A model generated the notes under the pieces. It saw only the letters and a program-made list of their open reading frames with translations, searched no databases and was not told where the DNA came from. A stretch of DNA of 64,000 nt from Cyclobacteriaceae bacterium (lineage in GTDB: Bacteria > Bacteroidota > Bacteroidia > Cytophagales > Cyclobacteriaceae), in the NCBI GenBank assembly GCA_028278225.1, contig JANQEU010000014.1, positions 124,001 to 188,000 on the forward strand, read 5' to 3'. This document shows, piece after piece, positions 8,736 through 18,205 of this stretch (position 1 is its first letter; each line of letters starts with the position of its first letter). Both the position numbers and the translations under genes were made by a program.

Positions 8736-9164
8736 TTGCGGCTTTACAGGATCACCCGAAAAAAGTATGCCCTGGAATTGAATGGAAAAGGGGCATCAAA
8801 ATCTACAATCAACAGATGGAATAGCAAGGGGACGGAAATTATTTACACTTCCGGATCCGAATCACTTGCCAGGGCAGAACTTGCCGGTCATGTAAGCATG
8901 GGTTTATTGCCGGACCCGGTACTAATTGTGATCGAAGTTGCATCGAAAAATATCCCGGCACCTGATCCGCCTGAAGACTGGGACGTTACTCCTCCGGGAA
9001 TAGCTTCAAAAAAAGTAGGCGATTTGTTTATTCGGAAAGGGAAAGATCTTGTAGTTAAGGTTCCGTCAAAATACGACTCTACTCAATTCAATTACCTGAT
9101 AAATCCTAATCACCCTGATTTCAGCAGAGACGTAAAAGTTATCGAAATGAGAGAATTAAAATAG
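8736..9164 (+). CDS. RES-domain toxin (NAD+-consuming)
   Basis: This is a 142-residue RES-family protein. It appears to start at TTG (8736), three bases after the antitoxin stop; no ATG in frame would preserve the N-terminal RLYRI strand. Family residues are present: Arg5, the segment INRWNSKGTEIIYTS (Arg27, Tyr37, Ser39) and Glu48 in LARAELAGH. RES toxins such as MbcT degrade NAD+ and ParT modifies a metabolic enzyme; which applies here cannot be told. The weak start codon would keep toxin translation below that of the antitoxin, a common arrangement. It converges with the permease gene at 9214. Confidence 0.88.
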   Translation: MRLYRITRKKYALELNGKGASKSTINRWNSKGTEIIYTSGSESLARAELAGHVSMGLLPDPVLIVIEVASKNIPAPDPPEDWDVTPPGIASKKVGDLFIRKGKDLVVKVPSKYDSTQFNYLINPNHPDFSRDVKVIEMRELK

Positions 9165-9213
9165 CCCGATTTCGGGATAGCAGATACCGGATCCAAATTG
9201 ATTTTACTGGCTC

Positions 9214-11565
9214 CTACTCTGTTCTCAGGCTTTCGGACGGATTTGTGTGTGCCGCCCTTAAGGCTTGTGTGCTTACGGTAAACCATGCCACGAACAATGC
9301 AATGATACCTGCACCCAGATAGTACCAGATCGAAATATCAATCCGGTAAGCAAAATTATCCAACCACTGGTTTACAAGGATCCAGGCGATCGGAACAGCA
9401 ATTAAGATGGATAAGATCACAAGTTTTGAGAAATCTTTGGTTAGCAACATCACAATATTTGCTACTGATGCTCCCAGTACTTTTCTTACCCCGATCTCCT
9501 TTACTTTTCTTTCAGCTGTAAACGCAGCTAAACCCAGAAGTCCGAGACATGAGATCAGTATGGCAAAACCTGCAAAATACCTCGATAGTTTCGCTACTCT
9601 TTGCTCGGCAGCATACAACTCCGCGTATTCCTTATCCATAAAGTAGTAGTCCAATGTGAATCCGGGATTGAAATCCTCGTAAAAGACCTTCAGGTCATTT
9701 AAAGTCCGGGTCATCCGGTTTGGATCAATCCGCAACATCACGGTCCAGGTTGTATTCGGCTGTAACCGGAAAAAGAGAGGGCTGACTTCTCTATGAAGTG
9801 ATCTGAAATGAAAATCTTTGGCTACACCTATTATTTCCATATCATATCTCTCCCACAGTTTGATATTTTTCCCTATAGGATCCGTCATCCCCATTGCTTT
9901 GATGGCAGCCTCATTGAAAATGATCCTGGCGGAATCTGCAGCAAAATCTCTTGAAAAGGTTCTTCCCTCTTTCATTTCCACTCCCAGCATTTCAATCATT
10001 CCATAATTCACCCTTACGTTTTCAAAAAGGATCAAAGTCTCAGGATCTTTTCCTTCCCAGTCAAGCCCCGAAGTATTATTCTGACGGCTAAGCAGGTTGT
10101 GCCCAATCGAAGAGATTTCCAATACACCTGGTATCTTTTTGGCTTCAGTCATGAATGTCTCAAGGTTCTCCTCCACTTTGCCTTCCTGGTAGAAATAAAC
10201 CAGGTTTTCCTTGTTGTACCCCAGGTTCTTATTCTGAACAAACTGTATCTGCTGGTATACTGAGATCACAGCAATAATCAGGATAATGGAAAGTGTAAAC
10301 TGAAATATCACCAGTCCCCGCCTTGCCCACAGTTCTCCCCACGTGGTTCTGATCTGCCCCTTGAGTACCTGCGCCGGTTTGAAGTGTGAAAGATAAGATG
10401 CCGGGTAGCTTCCAGCCAGTAATCCTGTGACAACGGTGATAACGAGTGATCCGATGATGATCGTAGGGCTCAGCTCAAACGCTATTTGCTTGTTAGTGAT
10501 TTCATTAAAAACCGGTAGGAATAACAATACAATAACTATAGCGAGAACAAGCGAAATGAAAGAGATGAACGTGGACTCACCAATATACTGTCCGAACAAC
10601 GTTCCTTTATCCGCACCGATCGCTTTTCTTATTCCTACTTCCTTCGCCCGCTTTGTAGCTCTTGCTGTGGATAAGTTCATAAAATTGATGCAGGCAATGA
10701 TCAGGATGAAAACTGCTATGACAGAAAACAGCCTGACATATTCAATGCGTCCGCCACTTTGCGCTCCGTTTCTGAACGTCCCGTGAAGGTAAAGATCAGC
10801 AAACGGATTCAGGAAAAGAATAACATTGGTTTGTTCCCCTTTGTTGATCACATAGTCAGCAATCTTGGCCGTCACAAACTGATGATCCGCCCCCTCTATC
10901 AGCCTCACCGCCGTTGACGGGCCGTTACTTCCCCAGTTTTCAACCCAATCATTGTCTTCCCTGTAATCTTCAAAAGACTGCACAAAATCAAACTGGTAAG
11001 ATGATCTCGAAGGAATGTTTTCAAATACTCCCGTCACCAGGAATGTCTTATTGTGCTGAACTTTAATTGACTGGCCCAGGGATGCTTCAACTGAACCAAA
11101 TAATCTAAGCGCCAACTCCTCCGAAACGACCATGGAATGTTTATCATCCAAAACCTGATCAGACGTCCCCGCAATTAAGGGATAGTTGAAGATCCTGAAA
11201 AACTCCTTACCGACATGCCAGCCGTCTGCCTTGAAATTTTGATTTTCCCTGACAGTCAATGTCTGGGGTGATATCCAGGTTAATGTAGCAGCAAATTCAA
11301 TTTCCGGTATATCTTCCTGCAAGCTTTCAGCAAGTATTCCCGGCGTTGACCGCGTCGTCATGATCTCACCTACATAATCCTGATGCTCCATTGCCAGGAA
11401 AACTCTGTCGGAGTGAAATTTGTCTACAAGTAACTCATCATTCACCCAAAGAAAGATCAATAAGGTACAGGCGAGCCCGGTCGTTAGACCTGTCAGGTTG
11501 ATGAAGAATGAACCTTTGTTTCTAAAGAAATTGCGATAGGCTGAAAGAAGATAATGTCTGATCAT
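9214..11565 (-). CDS. FtsX/MacB-type ABC transporter permease, orphan
   Basis: The 783-residue protein has the double-repeat layout common in Cytophagales: an N-terminal helix (about 18-40), a MacB-like periplasmic core, an FtsX domain with three helices (about 285-400, containing NFMNLSTARATKRAKEVGIR), a second periplasmic core, and a final FtsX domain (about 665-775, EIGVRKVLGASVANIV). No ATP-binding subunit is adjacent, so an ATPase encoded elsewhere would have to serve it. A close paralogue of the same length is at 23904-26255 and a more distant one at 33778-36153. Likely role: mechanotransmission or export at the inner membrane; substrate unknown. Confidence 0.88.
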   Translation of the reverse strand: MIRHYLLSAYRNFFRNKGSFFINLTGLTTGLACTLLIFLWVNDELLVDKFHSDRVFLAMEHQDYVGEIMTTRSTPGILAESLQEDIPEIEFAATLTWISPQTLTVRENQNFKADGWHVGKEFFRIFNYPLIAGTSDQVLDDKHSMVVSEELALRLFGSVEASLGQSIKVQHNKTFLVTGVFENIPSRSSYQFDFVQSFEDYREDNDWVENWGSNGPSTAVRLIEGADHQFVTAKIADYVINKGEQTNVILFLNPFADLYLHGTFRNGAQSGGRIEYVRLFSVIAVFILIIACINFMNLSTARATKRAKEVGIRKAIGADKGTLFGQYIGESTFISFISLVLAIVIVLLFLPVFNEITNKQIAFELSPTIIIGSLVITVVTGLLAGSYPASYLSHFKPAQVLKGQIRTTWGELWARRGLVIFQFTLSIILIIAVISVYQQIQFVQNKNLGYNKENLVYFYQEGKVEENLETFMTEAKKIPGVLEISSIGHNLLSRQNNTSGLDWEGKDPETLILFENVRVNYGMIEMLGVEMKEGRTFSRDFAADSARIIFNEAAIKAMGMTDPIGKNIKLWERYDMEIIGVAKDFHFRSLHREVSPLFFRLQPNTTWTVMLRIDPNRMTRTLNDLKVFYEDFNPGFTLDYYFMDKEYAELYAAEQRVAKLSRYFAGFAILISCLGLLGLAAFTAERKVKEIGVRKVLGASVANIVMLLTKDFSKLVILSILIAVPIAWILVNQWLDNFAYRIDISIWYYLGAGIIALFVAWFTVSTQALRAAHTNPSESLRTE

Positions 11566-11693
11566 ATTTTGAGTTTTTTAACTTCAGGGATTCACATTCC
11601 TCACAATTTAAACCTAGTAGCATCAGGAAAGTTAATGTTTATATCTATGAAAATGTTAATTCCATTTATATTCAGCATTTTAAACTATTGAGA

Positions 11694-13127
11694 ATGACAA
11701 CCGGTCAACAATTTGATTTCAACAAAGAAGACCGTAAAAGATTATGGCACTTGGTTACGGACTTGCTGGAAAAGTACTATCAAAATACTTCAGAACTCCC
11801 GGTATCCCCATCACTTGACATCAAAGAGATAAAGTCCGTCACCGACAAATTCGATTTCTCCATGCCGCTTAAGGATGAGGAAGCCGTAAAACACGTCATT
11901 CATGGTTTGACTAGCTACATTGTCCATACACCTCATCCATCTTACTATGGACTGTTCAACCCAAGAGCTACATTTCCCGGAATCCTGGCCGATGTGATCA
12001 CAGCGGTTTTCAATCCGCAAATGGCAGCCTGGAGTCATTCCCCTTTTGCTACTGAAGTTGAGAATTACTGCATCCGCAAACTGGGTGAGAAATTTGGCTA
12101 CCGGACCCGAAATATCGACGGCACATTTTGTACGGGAGGGGCTGAAGCTAACCTCACTTCTGTCCTGTGTGCACTGAACCATCATTTCCCGGATTATGCT
12201 AACGCAGGCCTGAGGGGGTTGAAGGCTCAGCCTTTGATGTATTGCTCGGCTGAAGCTCATCATTCGGTTGCAAGGGCCGGAAGGGTAGCCGGACTGGGAT
12301 TCGATGCAGTCAGAACAATCCCGGCGGACAACAAACAGCAACTGATCCCTGAAATTTTAAAAGACCAGATCCATGCGGACAAAAAAAATGGATTTGCTCC
12401 TTTCATGATCATAGCCAATGCCGGGTCAACCGGAACAGGAGCGATGGATCCGCTTCGGGAAATTGCTGAAATCGCTAAGGAAAATGACTTATGGTTCCAT
12501 GTGGACGCAGCCTATGGTGGAGCCATGATCGTCGAACCGTCCATGAAGCACCTACTTGCAGGCGCAGAACAAAGTGACTCAATTACCATTGATATTCATA
12601 AATGGTTTTCAGCGCCAATGGCGACAAGTATGTTCATCACGTCTCACAGATCCATACTTTCACAAACTTTCAGGATAACTGCAGATTATATGCCTAAGGA
12701 GGCAAAAGGAATGGATGTGGAAGATCCGTTTACTCATTCGATCCAATGGTCCCGGCGATTTATAGGTTTGAAGTTTTATTTATCTCTATTGATGTTTGGC
12801 TGGAACGGATTGGCTGAAATGATCAGATCAACTACACGGGTTGGGAATTACCTGAAGAATGTACTGTCAGAAAATAATTGGCAAATTATAAATGATACAG
12901 TACTACCCATTGTATGTTTCACGGATCGGGAATTTAAGGATGACAAATCTTTCGTTTTCGAGATATGCAACCAGGTGGTCGATTCCGGAAAGGCCTGGGT
13001 TTCCACCTACAAAGCAGGCGACACCGATACCTTGCGGGCATGTATTACCAATTACAGGTCCGGGGAGCGGGAGATCAATGAATTGGTAGATATCCTGGGG
13101 GATTTGAGATCAAAATATAAACGCTGA
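11694..13127 (+). CDS. group II PLP-dependent amino-acid decarboxylase family
   Basis: The protein has 477 residues from the ATG at 11694; a TTG two codons upstream is an unlikely start. It is a fold-type I, group II decarboxylase relative (glutamate / aromatic amino acid / 2,4-diaminobutyrate type). The PLP lysine is Lys303 in SITIDIHKWFSAPM, preceded by HVDAAYGGA with the pyridine-contacting Asp271. NPQMAAWSHSPFATEVE near residue 110 is the usual substrate-side segment. The precise amino acid cannot be assigned from motifs. It is transcribed divergently from the permease at 9214 and ends seven bases before the convergent gene at 13135. Confidence 0.85.
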   Translation: MTTGQQFDFNKEDRKRLWHLVTDLLEKYYQNTSELPVSPSLDIKEIKSVTDKFDFSMPLKDEEAVKHVIHGLTSYIVHTPHPSYYGLFNPRATFPGILADVITAVFNPQMAAWSHSPFATEVENYCIRKLGEKFGYRTRNIDGTFCTGGAEANLTSVLCALNHHFPDYANAGLRGLKAQPLMYCSAEAHHSVARAGRVAGLGFDAVRTIPADNKQQLIPEILKDQIHADKKNGFAPFMIIANAGSTGTGAMDPLREIAEIAKENDLWFHVDAAYGGAMIVEPSMKHLLAGAEQSDSITIDIHKWFSAPMATSMFITSHRSILSQTFRITADYMPKEAKGMDVEDPFTHSIQWSRRFIGLKFYLSLLMFGWNGLAEMIRSTTRVGNYLKNVLSENNWQIINDTVLPIVCFTDREFKDDKSFVFEICNQVVDSGKAWVSTYKAGDTDTLRACITNYRSGEREINELVDILGDLRSKYKR

Positions 13128-13134
13128 CCCCTTT

Positions 13135-14517
13135 CTAACTTTCCTGTTCTTTTTGCTTTTTAGATTTCTTTCTTTTGGTTGTCCGGATGATAATCACACC
13201 ATTTTTGCCTTCTTCACCATAAATAACCGTCTGGGATAGTCCTTTTAAAACCCTGATATATTTTATCTTATTGATATCAACACTATTTTTTGCGCTGGCG
13301 TATCCCCTTCCGATGTTCAGGCCGTCAATCACAAAAATAGGTTCGTTGGAATGGTATATGGACATGGAACCTATCCCCCTTACAAAAACCTGTACTTCAT
13401 CTCCCGGTCCGAGTACAGCCAGGCTCGCTATCCTTCTCAGATGATCCGCCAGTGTCGAATAAAGTATTTTTCCATCATTTTCATATGTGTCGACGGAAGA
13501 ACTGACATCCCTGTCATCATCCTGTTTGCCCTGGTTTATTTTCTCATATATCCTCTCATCAAGTGATTTCTCCTCATTTATTTCAGTGTAATCCGATAAA
13601 CCCACGCTTAAAGCAAGTTCTTCACTGGAATACCATTTTGAAAATGAACTTGCACGGTAAAATGTGGTATTTTTTCTTTCGAGTGAGACCTTGAATTGTA
13701 TGAAATCCAGATCCAGCTCAGGATCATCAATCAATATCTCCCCGTAATCTGAGTACCTTATTAAATATGGCGTTTCCGCAATTGCCCTGGTGATCTTATC
13801 GTGGATAGCCTGACGGTCCTTTTTCAAAACCAATGGCTCAAACTCAATGAAAAATTGATGTTCTTTTATCAGAATATAATAACCATCAAAACTTATCCTC
13901 TGAAATCCGTCTATCGTTACCAGATCAACGATAATCTCCTCCTTGAACAACACTTCTCCGGGTAGCCCCTGCTCATCAACGGCTTTGAAATTTATCCTCA
14001 TTTTCAGATCTTCTATCCCATTCGTGTAACCCAGATTTACCCAATGAATAATGCAGGTGTCAAAAGGAGAACTGATCATTTGGGCAATGGCAGAACCTGA
14101 ATAGGTCGTATCAACCATAAACCTGTTTTGAGCCGTATACCGGTTTCCAACTCTTTTTATCCTGGTGTTCAGCCTTTTCTCAGTGACCACAATCTCATCC
14201 AACTCTAATGCTTTTTCCTCCAAAACAATCTCAACCCACTTTCCGGTATTGGTTGAAATGGGAATTGAGACCCGTTCATAACCAATATTCGAAAAAATAA
14301 TGTTCCTATGATCGAATTCTTTTGGTATTTTCAGCTCAAAATCGCCATTTAATTCCGAGATCGTACCAATGTATGTGTCAATGATCCCGATATTGACAAA
14401 GGGCGCAGGATCTCCCTTTTGATCAATAACTCTCCCCTTGATCAGTACCTGACCGTAACATATCTGTCCAAATGCTAAAAAGAATCCAAAACCGTATTTT
14501 AGTAACGAAAATCTCAT
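13135..14517 (-). CDS. carboxypeptidase-regulatory domain plus TonB-plug protein lacking a barrel
   Basis: This is a 460-residue exported protein (signal peptide ending near CYGQ). Residues ~25-105 form a CarbopepD_reg_2 domain (IKGRVIDQKGDPAPFVNIGI). The middle ~200 residues are unrecognised. Residues ~365-450 look like a TonB receptor plug domain (EPIFVIDGLNIGRG, then KYIRVLKGLSQTVIYGEEGK and NGVIII). Instead of a 22-strand barrel the protein ends in a very basic tail (TTKRKKSKKQKEQES). Barrel-less proteins ending in a plug do occur in Bacteroidota, but their function is unclear. It could be an anti-sigma/TonB-linked signalling partner or a surface protein with a plug-like fold. No partner gene is adjacent. 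Confidence 0.65.
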   Translation of the reverse strand: MRFSLLKYGFGFFLAFGQICYGQVLIKGRVIDQKGDPAPFVNIGIIDTYIGTISELNGDFELKIPKEFDHRNIIFSNIGYERVSIPISTNTGKWVEIVLEEKALELDEIVVTEKRLNTRIKRVGNRYTAQNRFMVDTTYSGSAIAQMISSPFDTCIIHWVNLGYTNGIEDLKMRINFKAVDEQGLPGEVLFKEEIIVDLVTIDGFQRISFDGYYILIKEHQFFIEFEPLVLKKDRQAIHDKITRAIAETPYLIRYSDYGEILIDDPELDLDFIQFKVSLERKNTTFYRASSFSKWYSSEELALSVGLSDYTEINEEKSLDERIYEKINQGKQDDDRDVSSSVDTYENDGKILYSTLADHLRRIASLAVLGPGDEVQVFVRGIGSMSIYHSNEPIFVIDGLNIGRGYASAKNSVDINKIKYIRVLKGLSQTVIYGEEGKNGVIIIRTTKRKKSKKQKEQES

Positions 14518-14603
14518 TGCTGAACTTTTTGAGTTATTCCACCTTTTTCAAGCGGGTACCGACAGACTAATAACAATTAGTCAGTGACAAAACCTTAGAA
14601 ATA

Positions 14604-15890
14604 CTAAGCCGCTATCTCCTTTATCGCACCGACTAGTTTATCCAGATGCTCAAGCCTGGTATACAAATGTGGTGTTACTCTCACGCCTTTCACAGCTTCT
14701 CTGTTTATTGCGACGGTCCAAACCTTGTGATTTTTGTAGAAATAATCGGAAACCTCATTTGGCGCCATACCTTCTATCGCAACATTTGCTATGGCGCATG
14801 ATTGATCATCCCCGAGTGGTGTATTGATCGTAACTTTCGGCAGGTCTTTAACCTGGTTGACCCAATAGTTTTTCAGGTACCTCAATCGCTCCTCTTTTCG
14901 CTTTACCCCAAGACTTTCGTGAAAATCTATCGCAGCAGCAATGCTTAATCTCGTATTCTCCGGATGTGTGCCTATATGTTCAAACTTTTGAATGTCGTCT
15001 TTGGAGATTCTGGAGTCACCAAACAGGGGCCATGTTTTGGCTATTTTTTCCTTTTTCATATACATCATTCCCGCACCCAACGGACAGCATAACCATTTAT
15101 GCAGACTGGTCCCCATATAGTCGCAATCGGTATCCTTAATGCTGAAATCTACCTGGGCAAATGAATGGGCTGCATCCAGTATGATCTCAATCCCACGTTC
15201 ATGGGCCATGTCTGCGATCTCCCTGGCCGGCAGAATTTGGCCGGTTAAATTGATCATATGTGTTACAAGGATCACTTTGGTCCTGGGGGTCACTGCTTTT
15301 TCAAAAGCCCTGACCACCTCCATTTTATTTTTCGGCCAAAGCGGAATGTCAATCACATTGTTTTTCACGCCATGCCGCTCCGCACGTTGTTCAAAAGCCT
15401 CCAGCATGCTGCCGTAATCCTGGTTAGTCATCAGGCATTCATCACCCGGTTTCAGGTCCATTCCCAAAATCACCGTATCAAGCGCTTCGGTCGTATTTCT
15501 TGTAATTACAATTTCTTCATGAGAGACACCCGCCAATTGAGCCAGCTTCTTTTTGACATTCAGGCGCTCCTCAGCCATCTCCCTCCTGTAGTAAAAGGAA
15601 GTATTCTCATTGATCATCTGCATGTTGCGTATCTGCGCTTCCAATACGACCGTGGGTTGCATGAGGAAATACCCGTTCTCCAGGTTGATGAAATGAGGTG
15701 AAGGATTAAAGGCCTTCTGAACGTGGTACCAGAAATCTTCGTCTTTGGCCAGTTCCCTGGGGTCTCTCTGGCTTACCTTGCCGATCCTTTCTTTGAGGTT
15801 TGTGGCATTAAGAGGGTTAAAGGTGGAGATGCCGGTAGTGGCAAGGGCAGCGGTTCCGAATTGTTTCAGGAATTTTCGTCTGGAGTCCAT
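14604..15890 (-). CDS. Tat-exported class V aminotransferase-fold PLP enzyme
   Basis: The 428-residue protein starts with a twin-arginine signal (SRRKFLKQFGTAALATTG), so it is probably exported folded with its cofactor. Lys265 in GTSLHKWLCCPLGAG should bind PLP; Asp239 and His242 in ILDAAHSF are the usual partners. The closest described relatives by motif are isopenicillin N epimerase-like and EgtE-like enzymes. It is distinct from the cytoplasmic class V enzyme at 5612. Substrate is unknown; a C-S lyase or epimerase acting in the periplasm is a reasonable guess. It lies downstream of the M56 gene on the same strand but is separated from it by a strong hairpin. Confidence 0.8.
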   Translation of the reverse strand: MDSRRKFLKQFGTAALATTGISTFNPLNATNLKERIGKVSQRDPRELAKDEDFWYHVQKAFNPSPHFINLENGYFLMQPTVVLEAQIRNMQMINENTSFYYRREMAEERLNVKKKLAQLAGVSHEEIVITRNTTEALDTVILGMDLKPGDECLMTNQDYGSMLEAFEQRAERHGVKNNVIDIPLWPKNKMEVVRAFEKAVTPRTKVILVTHMINLTGQILPAREIADMAHERGIEIILDAAHSFAQVDFSIKDTDCDYMGTSLHKWLCCPLGAGMMYMKKEKIAKTWPLFGDSRISKDDIQKFEHIGTHPENTRLSIAAAIDFHESLGVKRKEERLRYLKNYWVNQVKDLPKVTINTPLGDDQSCAIANVAIEGMAPNEVSDYFYKNHKVWTVAINREAVKGVRVTPHLYTRLEHLDKLVGAIKEIAA

Positions 15891-15970
15891 CGGGTTTGAG
15901 GTTGTTGGCAGATCAAGTTAATTAGAGTTTTGGGAACTCGCAATGGCAACAGACACCAATGGATAATTTC

Positions 15971-16004
15971 GATCCGCAGGCCGGCTGATGCCGGCCTGCG
16001 GATC
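15971..16004. terminator. perfect 15-bp stem hairpin after the M56 gene
   Basis: GATCCGCAGGCCGGC (15971-15985) pairs perfectly with 15990-16004 around a four-base loop. It begins four bases past the stop codon of the M56 gene. There is no T-run on either side, so it is not a textbook intrinsic terminator. It may still stop transcription or protect the mRNA end. Confidence 0.6.
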
Positions 16005-16008
16005 CATG

Positions 16009-17688
16009 TTACATTTGTGCGCTTTTATCTACCGGGATTTCAACGGTATAAGGCGGTTCGAGTCCAATTGATTCGATTTTTCCCTCCGGGTCCATAGTTT
16101 GATAGGCGTTGATCTCAATTTTGATCACATCCCCAACCTGTGATTCCTCCGCCATAGGAGTTAGCTTGGCCTGCTGACCTCCTCTTAGTATTGTTACACC
16201 CTTTCCATCTCTCAGGAGGGTGAACTCAGCCATGAAAATCCGATACTTTAATGCATCGGGACCATTCACTTTGGGAGCAGCCCTCAAATACAACCTGCTT
16301 GTGGTATCCGAAACACCATTGACAGAAGTTACCTCTCCCCGAACGTCAAAGATTTTGAAATCCGGGAAGTCCGGAGATTGAATGATACTGGAAGTTTTCA
16401 CCATTTTTCCGAAATGGAAAACGTGGAATTTCGGTCCTTGGTAATTTCCCCCTAATGAAATGATCAATGCATCTCCATATTGGGCTGTTTCAAAAATTTC
16501 CCTGGCATCCACTTCATGATTTACGGAAATCCCGGCTTCTTCCAGGACTTTGATAGCGACACCACCCCTCACAAGATCGATGTGTATGGTGTCAACACGA
16601 CCCGAATCCGGATTCAAGTCTGTTTTAAGTATTCCGTCAAAATCTGTACTATTTCTGATTTTATAGATGTCGATCAGTTTACCCTGTGTCAAAAGTTGAT
16701 TGTTCACAGAAAATTGGAAGGGTCCAGTATCCTCCGTGCCAGAATTTTCCAGGGATAGTTGTTCCTCCAATTGTGAGTTACACTCTACAATAATTAAACT
16801 AAAAATGACGGCTGAAAGCATGACGAATGCCACTTTTACTTTACCAAGCCATCCTGATTTTGTTATGTTCATCATGGTTATTCGCTTTTTGATAAATGAT
16901 AAATTGAAATTGTGTACCAACCCATAAGAGTTGTTGCTGATCAACTGCTTCAAAAGCAAGGTTTGATACTCAACCAAGGAATAACCCTGTCGAATCATTT
17001 TTTTATCTGCTATGTATTCATGAGTCGTTTTTAAAGATTTGATTAACAGCCATGCTACGGGATTGAACCACAGCACAGCAGCTAAAAATTGAACTAATAT
17101 TAAATCGAGTGAATGTCTTTCCTGAATATGTGCTTTCTCATGAGCAAGGATCTGTGCAAATTCCTCTTTCAACATTACATCGCCATGCACAAATACACGA
17201 TTCATAAAGGAGAAAGGCGCAATCCGGTGAGGCACACTAACTACCTTAACTCCATGGATCAATGTTTCGGGACATGATGACCTGAGCCTCCATATCCATT
17301 GGAGGATCCAACCCAAACGTACAATCATTGCCACCAGGCCCAGCCCATAAATGGATATTAGAATAGCCAGTCCATAGTTTGTGCCGATTGTGTCTTTCTC
17401 TCCTTCAGTGACTATCACCTGATCTTCCAAAGACCAGGTTTCGAAAGCTTCAAAATATGATTTTCTGGCATCACTGAGCCCGTTAATTTGCTGGTTGATT
17501 AATCCAAGATCTGACGGGATTATTTTAAACCGCAGGACAGGAAAAAACAATGACAGGACCATAATCGACAATAGAAAATAGCGGTTAAGGCTAAAGAAGA
17601 CTTCCCTTCTCAGTAACAGCAGGTACAATAAATATAAGAGTACCAGCACCAGACTGGATTCCAGCAAATAGAGAATCAGCCTAGTCAT
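16009..17688 (-). CDS. BlaR1/MecR1-like M56 metallopeptidase with large C-terminal domain
   Basis: The 559-residue protein has four predicted membrane helices (about 5-25, 35-52, 105-130, 285-302). A cytoplasmic M56 zinc peptidase site lies at HEKAH (183-187), with the third ligand probably Glu224 in HEYIADKK. After the last helix a ~255-residue periplasmic region contains no penicillin-binding motif. Its end (MAEFTLLRDGKGVTI and QVGDVIKIEI) vaguely resembles the C-terminal domains of the gliding protein GldM; this is a weak impression. The BlaI repressor gene overlaps its start by eight bases, so it should sense an envelope signal and cleave the repressor, as BlaR1 does. Confidence 0.85.
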   Translation of the reverse strand: MTRLILYLLESSLVLVLLYLLYLLLLRREVFFSLNRYFLLSIMVLSLFFPVLRFKIIPSDLGLINQQINGLSDARKSYFEAFETWSLEDQVIVTEGEKDTIGTNYGLAILISIYGLGLVAMIVRLGWILQWIWRLRSSCPETLIHGVKVVSVPHRIAPFSFMNRVFVHGDVMLKEEFAQILAHEKAHIQERHSLDLILVQFLAAVLWFNPVAWLLIKSLKTTHEYIADKKMIRQGYSLVEYQTLLLKQLISNNSYGLVHNFNLSFIKKRITMMNITKSGWLGKVKVAFVMLSAVIFSLIIVECNSQLEEQLSLENSGTEDTGPFQFSVNNQLLTQGKLIDIYKIRNSTDFDGILKTDLNPDSGRVDTIHIDLVRGGVAIKVLEEAGISVNHEVDAREIFETAQYGDALIISLGGNYQGPKFHVFHFGKMVKTSSIIQSPDFPDFKIFDVRGEVTSVNGVSDTTSRLYLRAAPKVNGPDALKYRIFMAEFTLLRDGKGVTILRGGQQAKLTPMAEESQVGDVIKIEINAYQTMDPEGKIESIGLEPPYTVEIPVDKSAQM

Positions 17689-18055
17689 TTTTCTGAGATT
17701 TTAGGTCTTCAAGCATTTTCATTACTTCATCCAGCTCCTTTTCGTCCAATTGCTTGCTTTCGGAAAAGAAGTTCACTACCTGTTTCAAAGAATTATTATA
17801 GTAATCCTTTACCAGGCGTGACAATTGCCCCTTGCTATATTCCTCTCTCGAAATCAAAGGAAAATATTGATGTGAATTACCGTAGGCTTTATAACCTACG
17901 ATCTTCTTTTTCACCAATACCCTTACAATTGTCGAAACTGAGTTGTAAGGAGGTTTAGGGTCGGGATATTGATCGATGATATCCTTGATAAAACCTTTTT
18001 CAATACCCCAGAGGATCTTCATGATCTTCTCTTCTACCTTGGTAAGTGTCAGCAT
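17681..18055 (-). CDS. BlaI/MecI/CopY-family repressor
   Basis: This is a 124-residue winged-helix repressor. The N-terminal half shows the BlaI pattern (KVEEKIMKILWGIEKGFIKD, then NSVSTIVRVLVKKKIVGYKA), and the C-terminal half (YYNNSLKQVVNFFSESKQLD) is the usual dimerisation and cleavage region. It is the first gene of the pair with the M56 sensor, overlapping it by eight bases. The three 16-base palindromes at 18091-18126 and 18206-18221 lie directly upstream and are its likely binding sites. In this family the repressor leaves DNA after proteolysis triggered by the M56 partner. Confidence 0.9.
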   Translation of the reverse strand: MLTLTKVEEKIMKILWGIEKGFIKDIIDQYPDPKPPYNSVSTIVRVLVKKKIVGYKAYGNSHQYFPLISREEYSKGQLSRLVKDYYNNSLKQVVNFFSESKQLDEKELDEVMKMLEDLKSQKND

Positions 18056-18090
18056 TGCAATTGAAAAATTAATCAGCGGAACAAGTATAC

Positions 18091-18126
18091 AACTTATTTT
18101 TAAGTTTGCAAACTTATTTTTAAGTT
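18091..18126. promoter_or_regulatory. tandem BlaI-type operators
   Basis: AACTTATTTTTAAGTT occurs at 18091-18106 and again at 18111-18126. Each is a perfect 6-4-6 inverted repeat, and the copies are offset by 20 bp, about two helical turns. They lie 36-71 bases upstream of the repressor start. A single-mismatch third copy is at 18206. Dyads of this shape are typical BlaI/MecI operators; assignment to this repressor is inference from position. Confidence 0.75.
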
Positions 18127-18205
18127 ATTTAACTAATTTATACGTTGCATTGCCTGGATCATGAGCTCCGCCTGTCAGATTATTGATATTTTGTCTGAAT
18201 ATTTT

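Noticed and set aside
11811-12341. Long open frame opposite the PLP decarboxylase gene
   Set aside because: It lies fully inside a well-supported gene on the other strand and shows no family motif or plausible N-terminus. The same applies to frames opposite 18241-19668 and 49211-54202.
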